A stretch of DNA of 64,000 nucleotides from Chitinophaga caeni (lineage in GTDB: Bacteria; Bacteroidota; Bacteroidia; Chitinophagales; Chitinophagaceae): the NCBI RefSeq assembly GCF_002557795.1, contig NZ_CP023777.1, forward strand, positions 620,001 through 684,000. Reading direction: 5' to 3'. The notes beneath the pieces are model-generated. The model did not search any database. It was not told the origin of the DNA and saw only the letters and a program-made list of their open reading frames with translations. A program made the translations under genes and the position numbers. Shown piece by piece: positions 43,515 through 53,148 of the stretch. Numbering within the stretch: position 1 is the first letter of the stretch; each line of letters starts with the position of its first letter.

Positions 43515-44585
43515 ATGAAGGTGCACAATTTTAACGCGGGCCCTTCTGTATTGCCAAACGAAGTACTGTACAAAGCGAGCAAGGCATTGATTGATTATGA
43601 TGGTACTGGGATGTCGATACTTGAAATTGGTCACCGCACGGAATATTTTATGGCAGTTATGGATGAAGCGCGTTCACTTGCAAGGGAATTAATGCAATTG
43701 GACGACGACTTCGAGGTATTATTCCTCCATGGCGGCGCCAGCACACAATTCATGCAAGTCCCGATGAACTTGCTGGATAGTGGGGAAACAGCTGCTTACA
43801 TCGATACCGGTGTATGGTCTAACAAGGCCATCAAGGAAGCGAAGCTGTTCGGTTATGTAGATGTAATTGCCAGCTCCAAGGAAGGTGGTTACAATTATAT
43901 ACCGAAACAATTTAACATTCCCGGCCAAGCAAAATATTTGCATATCACGTCTAACAATACGATTTACGGTACCCAGTGGCACGAAATGCCCAAGACGGAT
44001 CTACCGATCGTAGTGGATATGAGCAGCGATATATTGAGCAGGCAGATGGACTATAACCAGTTTTCGCTCATCTTTGCGGGTGTGCAGAAAAACATGGGTG
44101 CAGCGGGCGCTACGATGGTAGCCATTCGCAAGAGCTTGCTTGGGAAAGTTGGTCGTAAAATACCTACCATGCTCGATTATCAACAACATATCGAGAATGG
44201 CTCCATGTTGAATACCCCTCCCGTATTTGCCGTGTATATATCCATGCTAACGCTCCGTTGGTTGAAGAGCCAAGGTGGATTAGCCGGTATCGAAAAAATA
44301 AATGCCAAGAAGGCCGCATTGTTATATGATGAGATCGACCACAATCCTTTATTCCGAGGCACTGCCGTTAAGGAAGACCGTAGCTTGATGAACGTTTGCT
44401 TCGTGATGGATAAGCCGGAACTGGAAGAGGAGTTCTTGAAATTCTGTAAAAAAGAAGATATTGTAGGCATCCGTGGGCACCGCACCGTTGGTGGATTCAG
44501 GGCATCTATCTACAATGCATTACCATATGAAAGCGTGGAAGTGATGGTAGAAGCGATGAAGTATTTCAGCTTGAAAAAAGTATAA
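43515..44585 (+). CDS. serC: phosphoserine aminotransferase
   Basis: A 356-residue class V PLP aminotransferase that makes 3-phosphoserine from 3-phosphohydroxypyruvate and glutamate. The N-terminus has NFNAGPSVLP, FLHGGASTQFMQVPMN (about 65-80) is a SerC hallmark, and the PLP lysine lies in FAGVQKNMGAAG (about 184-195). HRTVGGFRASIYNALP near 325-340 is also typical. The ATG at 43515 (MKVHNF) gives the family N-terminus; a GTG 39 bp upstream is less likely. A TATCTTTG box at 43391-43398 may be its promoter. serA, often next to serC in this group, is absent here. Confidence 0.95.
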   Translation: MKVHNFNAGPSVLPNEVLYKASKALIDYDGTGMSILEIGHRTEYFMAVMDEARSLARELMQLDDDFEVLFLHGGASTQFMQVPMNLLDSGETAAYIDTGVWSNKAIKEAKLFGYVDVIASSKEGGYNYIPKQFNIPGQAKYLHITSNNTIYGTQWHEMPKTDLPIVVDMSSDILSRQMDYNQFSLIFAGVQKNMGAAGATMVAIRKSLLGKVGRKIPTMLDYQQHIENGSMLNTPPVFAVYISMLTLRWLKSQGGLAGIEKINAKKAALLYDEIDHNPLFRGTAVKEDRSLMNVCFVMDKPELEEEFLKFCKKEDIVGIRGHRTVGGFRASIYNALPYESVEVMVEAMKYFSLKKV

Positions 44586-44616
44586 CCTACATACGATCCC
44601 TTACCGTAAACATATT

Positions 44617-44646
44617 GCGCCTTACCTTCCGGGGTAAGGCGTTTTT
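44617..44646 (+). terminator. intrinsic terminator after serC
   Basis: A 9-bp stem, CGCCTTACC / GGTAAGGCG, with a 6-base loop and a T tract. Confidence 0.88.
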
Positions 44647-44724
44647 ATTTTAATCCACAATTATTTTGATTGGCTGCATCATTTCTTATTTTTACAGCGC
44701 TTAAATCAATTGAAATATAATTAT

Positions 44725-45945
44725 ATGGCTAAAATTCAACCCTTCGCGGCATTAAGACCCAAGGTCGATGTAGCTTCCAAAGTAGCTGCCCGCCCTTACG
44801 ATGTATTATCTTCCGATGAAGCTAAAGCGGAAGCTTCCGGCAACCCGCACTCCTTTTACCATGTATCCAAATCGGAGATCGATTTACCGGCGGGTACTGA
44901 TATACATAGCCCTGAAGTATATGCGAAAGCGGCGGAAAACTTGAAAGCGCTCCGCGAAAACGGTACCTTGATCCAAGAAAATCAGCCATGCTATTATATT
45001 TACAAATTGATTATGCATGGCCGTTCACAGGTGGGCTTAGTTTGCGTATCATCTGTTGATGACTATAATAATGATATCATCAAGAAACACGAATTTACCC
45101 GCCCGGAAAAAGAACAGGATCGCATCAACCACATAACGGCCACCAGGGCACAAACAGGGAATGTTTTCCTAGCTTATAACGACGTGCCTTCTATCAATAG
45201 CATCATCGATTCGTGGCAAGAGCATCATAGCCCCGTTTACGATTTCGTTGCCGAAGATGGAATTACCCACACGATCTGGGTGATGAACGAACCCGGCACC
45301 GTGCAGGAAATTACGAAGCTCTTCGCCTCCGAGGTACCTTGCACCTATATTGCAGATGGTCACCACAGGGCGGCGTCGGCGGCATTGGTGCATAATTCTT
45401 TGCAATCTGAAGCCTCCGCGTGGTTCCTGACCACTATTTTCCCGGCCAGCCAATTAGCTATTTTAGACTATAACAGGGTGGTGAAAGACTTAAATGGTCA
45501 TTCTAAAGAAGAATTTTTGTCGGCTTTAGAATACGATTTCACGATCGAGGCAGTTGGCCATTCCCCTAAAAAACCGGCAATGCTGCACGAATTTGGCATG
45601 TACCTTGATAAAACCTGGTATCATTTAGTAGCCCGGGAGGGAACCTATACCACGGATCCGATCGGCGTGCTCGATGTTACGATATTACAAAACAACGTAC
45701 TGGATAAATTATTGGGTATAAAGGATCCGCGAACCGATAAACGTATCGACTTCGTGGGCGGTATCAGGGGTTTGGAAGCATTGATCAAAAGGGTTGACAG
45801 CGGTGAGATGCAAGTAGCATTCGCGCTTTACCCGGTTACGATCCAACAGCTATTCGATATTTCCGACAGCGGAAATGTTATGCCTCCCAAATCTACCTGG
45901 TTTGAGCCTAAATTACGCGATGGGTTGCTGACACACGTCGTATAA
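44725..45945 (+). CDS. DUF1015 family protein
   Basis: A 406-residue cytoplasmic protein of the DUF1015 family: MAKIQPFAALRPKVDVASKVAARPYDVLS at the N-terminus, KKHEFTRPEKEQDRINH (about 113-129) and YIADGHHRAASA (about 208-219), with the conserved GHHR. It often neighbours serine-biosynthesis genes in Bacteroidota, as here beside serC; the role is unproven. The ATG at 44725 begins the conserved N-terminus. It ends before a compound terminator. Confidence 0.92.
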   Translation: MAKIQPFAALRPKVDVASKVAARPYDVLSSDEAKAEASGNPHSFYHVSKSEIDLPAGTDIHSPEVYAKAAENLKALRENGTLIQENQPCYYIYKLIMHGRSQVGLVCVSSVDDYNNDIIKKHEFTRPEKEQDRINHITATRAQTGNVFLAYNDVPSINSIIDSWQEHHSPVYDFVAEDGITHTIWVMNEPGTVQEITKLFASEVPCTYIADGHHRAASAALVHNSLQSEASAWFLTTIFPASQLAILDYNRVVKDLNGHSKEEFLSALEYDFTIEAVGHSPKKPAMLHEFGMYLDKTWYHLVAREGTYTTDPIGVLDVTILQNNVLDKLLGIKDPRTDKRIDFVGGIRGLEALIKRVDSGEMQVAFALYPVTIQQLFDISDSGNVMPPKSTWFEPKLRDGLLTHVV

Positions 45946-45966
45946 TCTATTAGCTTAATATCAACA

Positions 45967-46032
45967 GAAACACTGTCTTTCCTTATACTGAATGTCCCGG
46001 CTTCACGGGACTGGGGAAGACGGTGTTTTTTT
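45967..46032 (+). terminator. compound terminator hairpin after DUF1015
   Basis: Outer arms AACACTGTCTT / AAGACGGTGTT (one mismatch) enclose an inner GTCCCG / CGGGAC hairpin and end in seven T residues. Confidence 0.75.
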
Positions 46033-46106
46033 ATGATATTCATGGTAAGCCTGTTTAAACGGCGCTTGTCTTTTTTCTTTATTTTTACATAAAACCCATT
46101 GATTTC

Positions 46107-47186
46107 ATGGAATGGCGCAAAGTTAGTTTTCGATTCTTATTCACATTAGCAATCATCATCATTAGTACGGCGGGAATTCGAGCGCAGGATGCCAGCGAAT
46201 TGCATAATACAGCTAAGAGCTTCATGCGTAGCGGAGATTATGCCAACGCGATCCTGGTATTGAACCAAGCAATACAGCAAGAACCGAATGACTTGCAATT
46301 GAAGCGGGAATTAGGGTTTGCTTATTACCTGAAAGGAGACATGGCCCGGGCTAAGAACGTGATTGAGCCTTTATTAGACAAAAGGGGCGCCGATGTCCAA
46401 TTATACCAAATAGCGGGCAATATTTACATTGCACGCGAGGAATGGAAAAATGCGGAAAAGCTGTACAACAGGGGGATTAAGAAGTTTCCAAACAGGGGAG
46501 AACTTTATAATGATTATGGACAATTGCTTCAAACGATGAAGAATTTCGATGGGGCATTACATACCTGGGTGAAAGGAATTGAAGTAGATCCGGTATTCCC
46601 TGGAAACTACTATAATGCGGCCACTTCATATTTTTATACGAAGGCGCCCATCTGGTCGATTATTTACGGCGAAACATTCGTGAACTTGGAAAGCTATACC
46701 ACGCGTACTGCCGAGATGCGGAACGTAATTATCGAAGCCTATAAAAAAATGTTCGATGACCCGGCTTTATTCAGCAGTATTCCTGATATAGAAAGCAACA
46801 AGAAATCGAAGAAAAACGCGGTCAATAATTTCTTAGAAGCATACAAAGGTACTATAGCCAAACAATTAAGTGTTGTCACTACCGGGATAGAAGTTGAAAA
46901 CCTGATCATGTTAAGAACGAGGTTTATCTTGGATTGGTTTAATTTCAGCGATGAAAAATATCCCTTGGCCTTGTTCGACTTTCATCAACAATTGTTGAAA
47001 GATGGCATGTTCGAGGCTTACAACCAATGGTTATTCGGTCCCGTATCTAACCAATCGGCATATAAAGCCTGGACCAGCTTACACCAGGATGAATATAACC
47101 GGTTCAGCAAATATCAAAGGGATCATCCTTTTAAACCTAGGAAAGATGAGTTTTATGACGACAACAATACCAAGATAAGCCAGTAA
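46107..47186 (+). CDS. exported tetratricopeptide-repeat protein
   Basis: A 359-residue protein with a signal peptide (about 1-26, ending IRAQ) and three to four TPR units in residues 30-170 (HNTAKSFMRSGDYANAILVLNQAIQQEPND; ELYNDYGQLLQTMKNFDGALHTWVKGIEVDP). The C-terminal 180 residues are helical, with no known motif. Such proteins are common in Bacteroidota envelopes and usually act as scaffolds. It is 43 bp before paaN, with no terminator between, so the two may share a transcript. Confidence 0.8.
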   Translation: MEWRKVSFRFLFTLAIIIISTAGIRAQDASELHNTAKSFMRSGDYANAILVLNQAIQQEPNDLQLKRELGFAYYLKGDMARAKNVIEPLLDKRGADVQLYQIAGNIYIAREEWKNAEKLYNRGIKKFPNRGELYNDYGQLLQTMKNFDGALHTWVKGIEVDPVFPGNYYNAATSYFYTKAPIWSIIYGETFVNLESYTTRTAEMRNVIIEAYKKMFDDPALFSSIPDIESNKKSKKNAVNNFLEAYKGTIAKQLSVVTTGIEVENLIMLRTRFILDWFNFSDEKYPLALFDFHQQLLKDGMFEAYNQWLFGPVSNQSAYKAWTSLHQDEYNRFSKYQRDHPFKPRKDEFYDDNNTKISQ

Positions 47187-47229
47187 GAGCTGGTTCATTT
47201 ACGTTACAATAATAAATCTACGTTAGCTT

Positions 47230-48888
47230 ATGCTAGTTGAAAAACACCAAAACATTATCGATAACGCGGTTAAAGCCAACCACGAAAGAACTTTTTTCGC
47301 GCAATACCCCGAACATCCTAAAGCCTATGGCGAAGATGCCCCGGCAAAAGGGGAACAAGAGTTTAAAAGTTTACTGAATCAGCCTTTCGAAAAATTAAAG
47401 CAGAAAGTTATAACCGGTTGGACAGGGGAAGAAGTTTCTCCCTACACACAGGAACCGCTCGGCATTACTTACCCTACCATGGATGTCCAAGAGCTGATCA
47501 AGATGGCCGAACAGGCCGCGCCAGCTTGGGAACAAAGACCCGTGGCCGAAAGGGCCAGTATTTTAACGGAAAGCCTGGAGCGGATCAAGGAACATTTTTT
47601 CTCGATAGCCCATGCTACGATGCATACAACGGGTCAATCGTTCATGATGAGTTTCCAGGCTTCGGGGCCACATGCTAATGACAGGGCGCTAGAGGCAATC
47701 GCTATGGGATATAGCGAATTGCAACGTTACCCTTCAGCGCAAACTTGGGAAAAACCGATGGGCAAGTTTACCATTAAGCTCAATAAAAATTTTAAAGCGA
47801 TTCCGAAGGGAATTGGACTGGTAATCGGTTGTTCTACCTTCCCGATATGGAATAGCGTTCCCGGGATATATGCAGACCTCATTACCGGGAACCCGGTAAT
47901 CGTGAAGCCCCACCCGAAGGCAGTATTACCGATAGCCATCGTGGTTAGTTTGATACAGGAAGTATTGGAAGCCAACGGTTTAAGTCCATACCTCTGCCAA
48001 TTAGCGGTAGATAGCAGCAGCGATTTGATTACGAAGACATTATCAGAGCAGCCCGCCGTTAAAATCATCGATTATACAGGGGGAAGCAGTTTCGGCAATT
48101 ATGTAGAATCCTTGCCCGGCAAAACTGTATTCACGGAAAAAGCAGGTGTAAATTCAGTAATCATCGATAGCGCCAAGGACCTGGATGCCGTGATGCAAAA
48201 CCTGGCCTTCTCCGTTTGCTTGTATAGCGGGCAAATGTGTACCGCCCCGCAAAATTTCTTCATCCCGGCTACCGGCATCAAAACAGCCGCTGGAACGGTG
48301 AGCTTTGATGAGGCGGTGAACAAACTTAAAAGCGCCGTGGAAGGGATCGTAACGAATCCGAAGATGGCCGCAGGCACCTTGGGGGCAATTCAAAACGAAG
48401 TGACTTGCAACAGGGTAGAACAGACCCAAAAGCAAGGAGCTAAAGTAGTGTTGGCCAGCAGCAAGGTAGAGAACCCTGAATATCCTAAAGCAAGGACGGT
48501 ATCCCCATTGATTTTAGAAGTTAATGCCGCGGATCAAGATATTTTTGAGCAAGAATTATTCGGGCCTATTGCCTTGATTATAAAAACGAATGATACCGAT
48601 CATTCAATCCAATTAGCGCAACAAATGGCACATCAACATGGAGCCATTACCTGTGCGGCATACACAACGGATCCCGTTATGCACGAAAAGATAGAAACGG
48701 CGATGAACCGAGTATTTGCACCGGTTTCATTTAACTTAACAGGGTTTATCTGGGTAAACCAGCACGCCGCATTTTCAGATTTCCATGTTACGGGAGGTAA
48801 TCCAGCCGGGAACGCATCCTTTACCAACGAAGAATTTATCATTAAACGCTTCGTATGGGTTGGAAACCGCAGCTTAGCCGATGCATAA
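47230..48888 (+). CDS. paaN: phenylacetic acid degradation protein PaaN (aldehyde dehydrogenase family)
   Basis: A 552-residue aldehyde dehydrogenase of the PaaN type. The N-terminus (HQNIIDNAVKANHERTFFAQYPEHPKAYGEDAP) is the PaaN signature, absent from ordinary aldehyde dehydrogenases. The NAD-binding part has GLVIGCSTFPIWNSVPGIYADL, the catalytic cysteine is C337 in SGQMCTAPQN, and the general base is E303 in VFTEKAG. In phenylacetate breakdown related enzymes oxidise the ring-opened semialdehyde. No other paa genes are nearby, so the role here is uncertain; a neighbouring acyl-CoA ligase could be linked. Confidence 0.9.
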   Translation: MLVEKHQNIIDNAVKANHERTFFAQYPEHPKAYGEDAPAKGEQEFKSLLNQPFEKLKQKVITGWTGEEVSPYTQEPLGITYPTMDVQELIKMAEQAAPAWEQRPVAERASILTESLERIKEHFFSIAHATMHTTGQSFMMSFQASGPHANDRALEAIAMGYSELQRYPSAQTWEKPMGKFTIKLNKNFKAIPKGIGLVIGCSTFPIWNSVPGIYADLITGNPVIVKPHPKAVLPIAIVVSLIQEVLEANGLSPYLCQLAVDSSSDLITKTLSEQPAVKIIDYTGGSSFGNYVESLPGKTVFTEKAGVNSVIIDSAKDLDAVMQNLAFSVCLYSGQMCTAPQNFFIPATGIKTAAGTVSFDEAVNKLKSAVEGIVTNPKMAAGTLGAIQNEVTCNRVEQTQKQGAKVVLASSKVENPEYPKARTVSPLILEVNAADQDIFEQELFGPIALIIKTNDTDHSIQLAQQMAHQHGAITCAAYTTDPVMHEKIETAMNRVFAPVSFNLTGFIWVNQHAAFSDFHVTGGNPAGNASFTNEEFIIKRFVWVGNRSLADA

Positions 48889-48920
48889 AAGCTGCCAAGT
48901 ATTTCATCGTGCAATTGATT

Positions 48921-48928
48921 TATATTTG
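48921..48928 (+). promoter_or_regulatory. possible -7 box for the YceI gene
   Basis: TATATTTG matches TAnnTTTG exactly and ends 4 bases before the ATG at 48933, implying an almost leaderless transcript. Confidence 0.4.
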
Positions 48929-48932
48929 ATAT

Positions 48933-49625
48933 ATGAGGAGCAATAGCAGTACAATACTTATTATCATTTTAGCCCTTGGTATTTTCGGCGCCGCTTGCCA
49001 GCAAGTGCCCAAGGCTGATAATGCCGTAGTTACGGAAGCCAGCCCCGATACAACCACCGTTGAAGAAAGCGGCACCATCTACAAGATCGATACTTCAACG
49101 AGCAGCTTGGTCTGGATCGGCACGAAACCGACGGGCGAGCATAAGGGTACTTTTAATATCTTGGATGGACAGCTAATATTGCAGGACAGCACAATTATTG
49201 GGGGAAATATAAAAATTTCCATCAGCTCCCTGCAAAACGTGGATCTTTCTGATAAAGATGATATGCGCGGCCAGTTGGAAACCGAGTTAAAGGGGCCCAA
49301 CTTCTTCGATATCTCTAAGTTCCCGCTATCAACATTTGTGATAACGGAAGTCACTCCTTTCACACCCGCGATGGCTAATGAGAATACGATTTTGCTGAAA
49401 GATGCCACGCATATGGTAAAAGGAAACCTGACCCTTAAGGATTCTACCCGGAGTATAGCGTTCCCTGCCAAGATCAGCATCACACCGGACCAGGTGCTGG
49501 CGCAGGCAAACTTTAATATGGATAGGACCAAGTGGGGAATGAAATACCGGGCAGACAAATCCTTGCAAGACAAATTGATCAATTCCCAGGTAAATATTAG
49601 CCTCAGCATCGTTGCCAAACGTTAG
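48933..49625 (+). CDS. YceI family lipoprotein
   Basis: A 230-residue lipoprotein (lipobox GAAC, C22) with one YceI lipocalin-like domain from about 50: TSTSSLVWIGTKPTGEHKGTFNILDGQL, then DMRGQLETELKGPNFFDISKFPLSTFVI and the C-terminal TKWGMKY. YceI proteins bind isoprenoid-like lipids. It has a strong terminator after it. Confidence 0.92.
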   Translation: MRSNSSTILIIILALGIFGAACQQVPKADNAVVTEASPDTTTVEESGTIYKIDTSTSSLVWIGTKPTGEHKGTFNILDGQLILQDSTIIGGNIKISISSLQNVDLSDKDDMRGQLETELKGPNFFDISKFPLSTFVITEVTPFTPAMANENTILLKDATHMVKGNLTLKDSTRSIAFPAKISITPDQVLAQANFNMDRTKWGMKYRADKSLQDKLINSQVNISLSIVAKR

Positions 49626-49644
49626 CTGTATGTTAAAATAACGT

Positions 49645-49692
49645 AAAGCCGCGGTTTACAACCTCTTAAGTAGGTAGTACCGCGGCTTTCCT
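49645..49692. terminator. terminator after YceI
   Basis: A perfect 11-bp stem, AAAGCCGCGGT / ACCGCGGCTTT, with a loop of about 24 bases, in the gap between the YceI and 2TM genes. Confidence 0.7.
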
Positions 49693-49755
49693 TGTTTATT
49701 TTACCAAGAAAATAGTTTATATTTAATTTGTAGGGATGATCCTATTATTATATAT

Positions 49756-50013
49756 ATGAGTACATTCGAAAACAAGGATTTAACAACTGAAAGACTGGCA
49801 AAAGCGCGGGCAAGTTTCAAAACTCATTTCCTCGCATACGTACTGATCAACTCCATCTTATGGATCGCCTGGTATTTCTCGGAACATACTATCTTGGGAT
49901 TACCTTGGCCTACTGCGGTTGGTGCCGGTTGGACGGTCATCCTTGTATTTGGATATTGCAATGCATACCCCAGGGCATCCCTGGAAACTAAAGATCAAAA
50001 TGAAATCGGATAA
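49756..50013 (+). CDS. 2TM domain protein
   Basis: An 85-residue membrane protein with two transmembrane helices (about 23-40 and 53-71) and the 2TM-domain pattern RLAKARASFKTHFLAYVLINSILWIAWYF and PWPTAVGAGWTVILVFGYCNAY. In Bacteroidota this domain is often joined to sensor or regulator proteins; here it stands alone. It is 42 bp before the acyl-CoA synthetase. Confidence 0.88.
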   Translation: MSTFENKDLTTERLAKARASFKTHFLAYVLINSILWIAWYFSEHTILGLPWPTAVGAGWTVILVFGYCNAYPRASLETKDQNEIG

Positions 50014-50055
50014 TGCAGCCCAGTGCTGCAAGGCTTTCACCAATGAAATATTATC

Positions 50056-51840
50056 ATGCACCAACCCACCAGGTTATTCGACGTTATTGAGCATCAATTG
50101 CAACATTACCCTAAACAGGATATGCTTTGCGGGAAAGTTGATGGGAAATGGATCAAGTACAGCACTGCCGATGTAGCGAAACTGACCATGCAGATGAGTG
50201 CAGGGCTTTTACAATTGGGATTGGGCAATAATTCCCAGGATTTGGAGCGCTTGGATAAGGTAGCCATCATTTCCAGTAGTAAGCCGGAATGGCTCATTAC
50301 CGATTTGGCTTGCCAACAGATAGGCACGGTCCTGGTTCCAATTTACCCGACTATCAGTCCCCAAGAAACAGAATACGTACTGAATGATGCCGCTGCCAGC
50401 ATATTATTTATTGGCGATGAGGTAATATTGGAAAAAGTTCTTGCCTTAAAAGACAGGCTTCCGAGTATCCGGGAAATTTACACGTTCAAGGATATACCGG
50501 GACAAAAACATTGGTCGGAAATCCTATCTATGGGTAGCGAAGCGGATTATCCCAAGATTGAATCCATAAAGGAAAGTATTGCTCCCAAACAATTAGCAAC
50601 GATTATTTATACCTCCGGAACAACGGGTTTCCCGAAAGGGGTCATGTTGAGCCACGACAATATCATGAGCAATGTGCGTGCCTGTTCGCCGTATCTACCG
50701 GTAAACAAGCAAGCCCGTGCATTGAGTTTCTTACCCCTCAATCACATATTTGAACGGATGGTAAGCTACGTATACCTGGGTGCCGGGGTATCTATTTATT
50801 ATGCCGAAAGCATGGATACGATAGCCGATAACCTCAAGGAAGTAAAACCAAGCATCTTTACAACCGTACCCCGCTTACTGGAAAAGGTTTACGAGAAAAT
50901 CATGGCCACCGGCTTAAGCCTTACCGGGATTAAACGCGCCTTATTTTTCTGGGCTATTGACCTGGGTAAAAAATACGAGATCAATAAAAAATTGGGTTGG
51001 TGGTATAATGTGCAATTATCTATCGCCAATAAACTGATTTTCAATAAATGGCGGGAAGCCCTGGGCGGCAATATTCAAGCCGTAGTAGTGGGGGCCGCCG
51101 CCTGCCAGATGCGGTTATTAAAAATTTTCACGGCCGCCGGGATACCGATCTTGGAAGGCTACGGCTTATCGGAGACATCCCCCGTAATTGCTGTAAACCG
51201 CATGGATGTAAAGGACAGGATGTTTGGAACCGTGGGGCCGATCATTAGCAATGTGGAAGTAAAAATAGCAGAAGATGGAGAAATTCTATGCAAAGGCCCT
51301 AATGTAACCATAGGTTATTACAAACGCCCGGATCTTACGGGAGATGCCATTACTGATGGCTGGTTTCATACGGGCGATATCGGTATGCTGGTGGATAATA
51401 AGTTCCTGAAGATCACCGATCGGAAGAAGGAGTTGTTCAAAACCTCCGGGGGTAAATTCGTAGCGCCACAACCGATTGAGAATAAGTTCAAGGAATCACC
51501 TTTTATTGAGCAGTTAATCGTTATAGGGGAAGATCAGAAATTCACTTCGGCATTAATCGTTCCCAACTTCCATAACCTGCGCGATTGGGCTAAGAAGCAA
51601 GGTTTAAACTTGGGAAGCCGGGAAGAAATGTTAAAAAATCCTGATATAATAGCACATTACGACCAGATCGTTGAAAAATATAACCAGTTTTTCAACCATG
51701 TGGAACAGATCAAGAAATTCTCGCTATTACCCGATGAATGGACGGTTGATACGGGCGAGTTGACGCCTACATTGAAGCTGAAACGGAAGATTATCGTAGA
51801 AAAATATGCCAAGGAAATTGAACAAATTTATACTTCGTAG
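50056..51840 (+). CDS. AMP-dependent long-chain acyl-CoA synthetase
   Basis: A 594-residue adenylate-forming enzyme that activates fatty acids to acyl-CoA. The AMP-binding P-loop is YTSGTTGFPKG (about 184-194), followed by LPLNHIFERM and EGYGLSETSPV (about 370-380), then GWFHTGDIG and the lysine-bearing ITDRKKELFKTSGGK. The C-terminal RKIIVEKYAKEIEQIY is typical of the FadD15/long-chain group. It lies in a unit with the 2TM gene, before a tRNA gene. Confidence 0.92.
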   Translation: MHQPTRLFDVIEHQLQHYPKQDMLCGKVDGKWIKYSTADVAKLTMQMSAGLLQLGLGNNSQDLERLDKVAIISSSKPEWLITDLACQQIGTVLVPIYPTISPQETEYVLNDAAASILFIGDEVILEKVLALKDRLPSIREIYTFKDIPGQKHWSEILSMGSEADYPKIESIKESIAPKQLATIIYTSGTTGFPKGVMLSHDNIMSNVRACSPYLPVNKQARALSFLPLNHIFERMVSYVYLGAGVSIYYAESMDTIADNLKEVKPSIFTTVPRLLEKVYEKIMATGLSLTGIKRALFFWAIDLGKKYEINKKLGWWYNVQLSIANKLIFNKWREALGGNIQAVVVGAAACQMRLLKIFTAAGIPILEGYGLSETSPVIAVNRMDVKDRMFGTVGPIISNVEVKIAEDGEILCKGPNVTIGYYKRPDLTGDAITDGWFHTGDIGMLVDNKFLKITDRKKELFKTSGGKFVAPQPIENKFKESPFIEQLIVIGEDQKFTSALIVPNFHNLRDWAKKQGLNLGSREEMLKNPDIIAHYDQIVEKYNQFFNHVEQIKKFSLLPDEWTVDTGELTPTLKLKRKIIVEKYAKEIEQIYTS

Positions 51841-51859
51841 GAATTTTCCATTTTTTTTA

Positions 51860-51867
51860 TATTTTTG
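51860..51867 (+). promoter_or_regulatory. -7 box for the tRNA gene
   Basis: TATTTTTG matches TAnnTTTG, 34 bp before the tRNA 5' end. A -33 TTTG was not seen. Confidence 0.45.
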
Positions 51868-51901
51868 CACTCCTTTCATATTCAAACGAGTATAGAAAGA
51901 T

Positions 51902-51973
51902 GGCCCTGTAGTTCAATGGATAGAATAGAAGTTTCCTAAACTTTAGATCCAAGTTCGATTCTTGGCGGGGCTA
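51902..51973 (+). tRNA. tRNA-Arg(CCU)
   Basis: A 72-base cloverleaf: acceptor GGCCCTG / CGGGGCT (with G-U pairs), D-stem GTTC / GAAT, anticodon stem GAAGT / ACTTT around loop TTCCTAA with anticodon CCU (reads AGG), T-stem CCAAG / CTTGG with loop TTCGATT, discriminator A. CCA is not encoded. Confidence 0.92.
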
Positions 51974-51989
51974 CAAATTTTAAAGCTAC

Positions 51990-52032
51990 AAACAAAAAGC
52001 CTGCAATTTAAACGTTTGCAGGCTTTTTGTTT
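51990..52032 (+). terminator. terminator after the tRNA gene
   Basis: A perfect stem of about 17 bp (AAACAAAAAGCCTGCAA and its complement) that includes a T tract, 17 bp past the tRNA. Confidence 0.88.
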
Positions 52033-52636
52033 GCAGTACCCTGTTCTTCTTGTTATACCCATAAAACCGGCAACTGGGAGATTTCCAATTGTGCAGCTTG
52101 TGTTGCATTATAATACTTACCAGGAGTATCCATTTTTCCACGAACATTTCAATTCGCATCCCAGGTAGAAAATGAAGCAGTCATACTAATGTCCTCCTCG
52201 TTATCTTAAAAATTCATTGACCTAAACTGTACAGGCCACGAAAAGGAAAGGTTACAAGCACAAAAGGTTCCGGGTGTGGGACAAAAATTTACGGTATTGA
52301 GCATTCTAAGGGTAGACCGTTACTGTTAATTTTAAAGCGACAGCACAAAGTTAACCGTATCAGTCTATAAACATCATATTCCAACTTGATCAAGTGTAAA
52401 TAGAGAATAAATTGCATTAATTTTCAGTAACCCTCCCCCCAAAGTGTGATTTTTTAACCCCGCTTGCGAATAATTGTTATAAAAGCGCTGCATAAATCAT
52501 GATGATTAGAACAATGAATTGATTTAAATTACTTGAACCGCTTCGTTGGAACACATATTACTATTATAATAAATTTCTCTTGATGTAAGAAGACGAGTAT
52601 ATTAAACTTGATGAATAATCAGTCTTTATAATTACA
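52033..52636. other. intergenic region, no gene recognised
   Basis: About 600 bp with no credible gene on either strand; the frames are short and interrupted. The last 150 bp are AT-rich and should contain the sigma-factor promoter. Confidence 0.5.
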
Positions 52637-53143
52637 ATGAACAAACAAGATCAACAGCAATTTTTCCGGGAAATCATTAAACAGCATAAAGGCATCATGT
52701 TCAAGGTTGCCCGCGCATATTGTTCAAATGAACAGGATAGGCAAGATCTTATGCAAGAAATGATGATACAAATCTGGCGAGCTGTTCATAAATATAATGA
52801 TCAATATAAAATCTCCACTTGGTTGTATCGCATTTCTCTGAATGTTGCGATCTCCTTTTATAGAAAAAATTCATCACGGGCAAAGCTATACACATCTCTT
52901 AATGGACAGTTGGCGGATTTACCGCCTGATGATGCACCTGGAAATGAATGGCAACTAAATCTACTGGAGCAATTCATTAGTGAACTGAAGGATATGGACA
53001 AAATATTGGTTATTCTATATTTGGAAGATAAGAGCCATGCAGAGATTGCCGAGATAATAGGGATTTCAGTCAGTAATGTCGGGACGAAAATAGGTCGTAT
53101 TAAAGACAAACTAAAAGCACGGTTCTCACAGTTAAAATATTAA
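52637..53143 (+). CDS. ECF sigma-70 factor (third)
   Basis: A 168-residue ECF sigma factor. Region 2: IIKQHKGIMFKVARAYCSNEQDRQDLMQEMMIQIWRAVHKY (about 12-53); region 4: LKDMDKILVILYLEDKSHAEIAEIIGISVSNVGTKIGRIKDKL (about 118-160). It lies 5 bp before a multi-spanning membrane protein gene, which is probably its regulator rather than FecR. Confidence 0.9.
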   Translation: MNKQDQQQFFREIIKQHKGIMFKVARAYCSNEQDRQDLMQEMMIQIWRAVHKYNDQYKISTWLYRISLNVAISFYRKNSSRAKLYTSLNGQLADLPPDDAPGNEWQLNLLEQFISELKDMDKILVILYLEDKSHAEIAEIIGISVSNVGTKIGRIKDKLKARFSQLKY

Positions 53144-53148
53144 AGAAT

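Noticed and set aside
51962..52168. 68-codon frame after the tRNA
   Set aside because: It begins inside the tRNA and crosses its terminator; no protein pattern.
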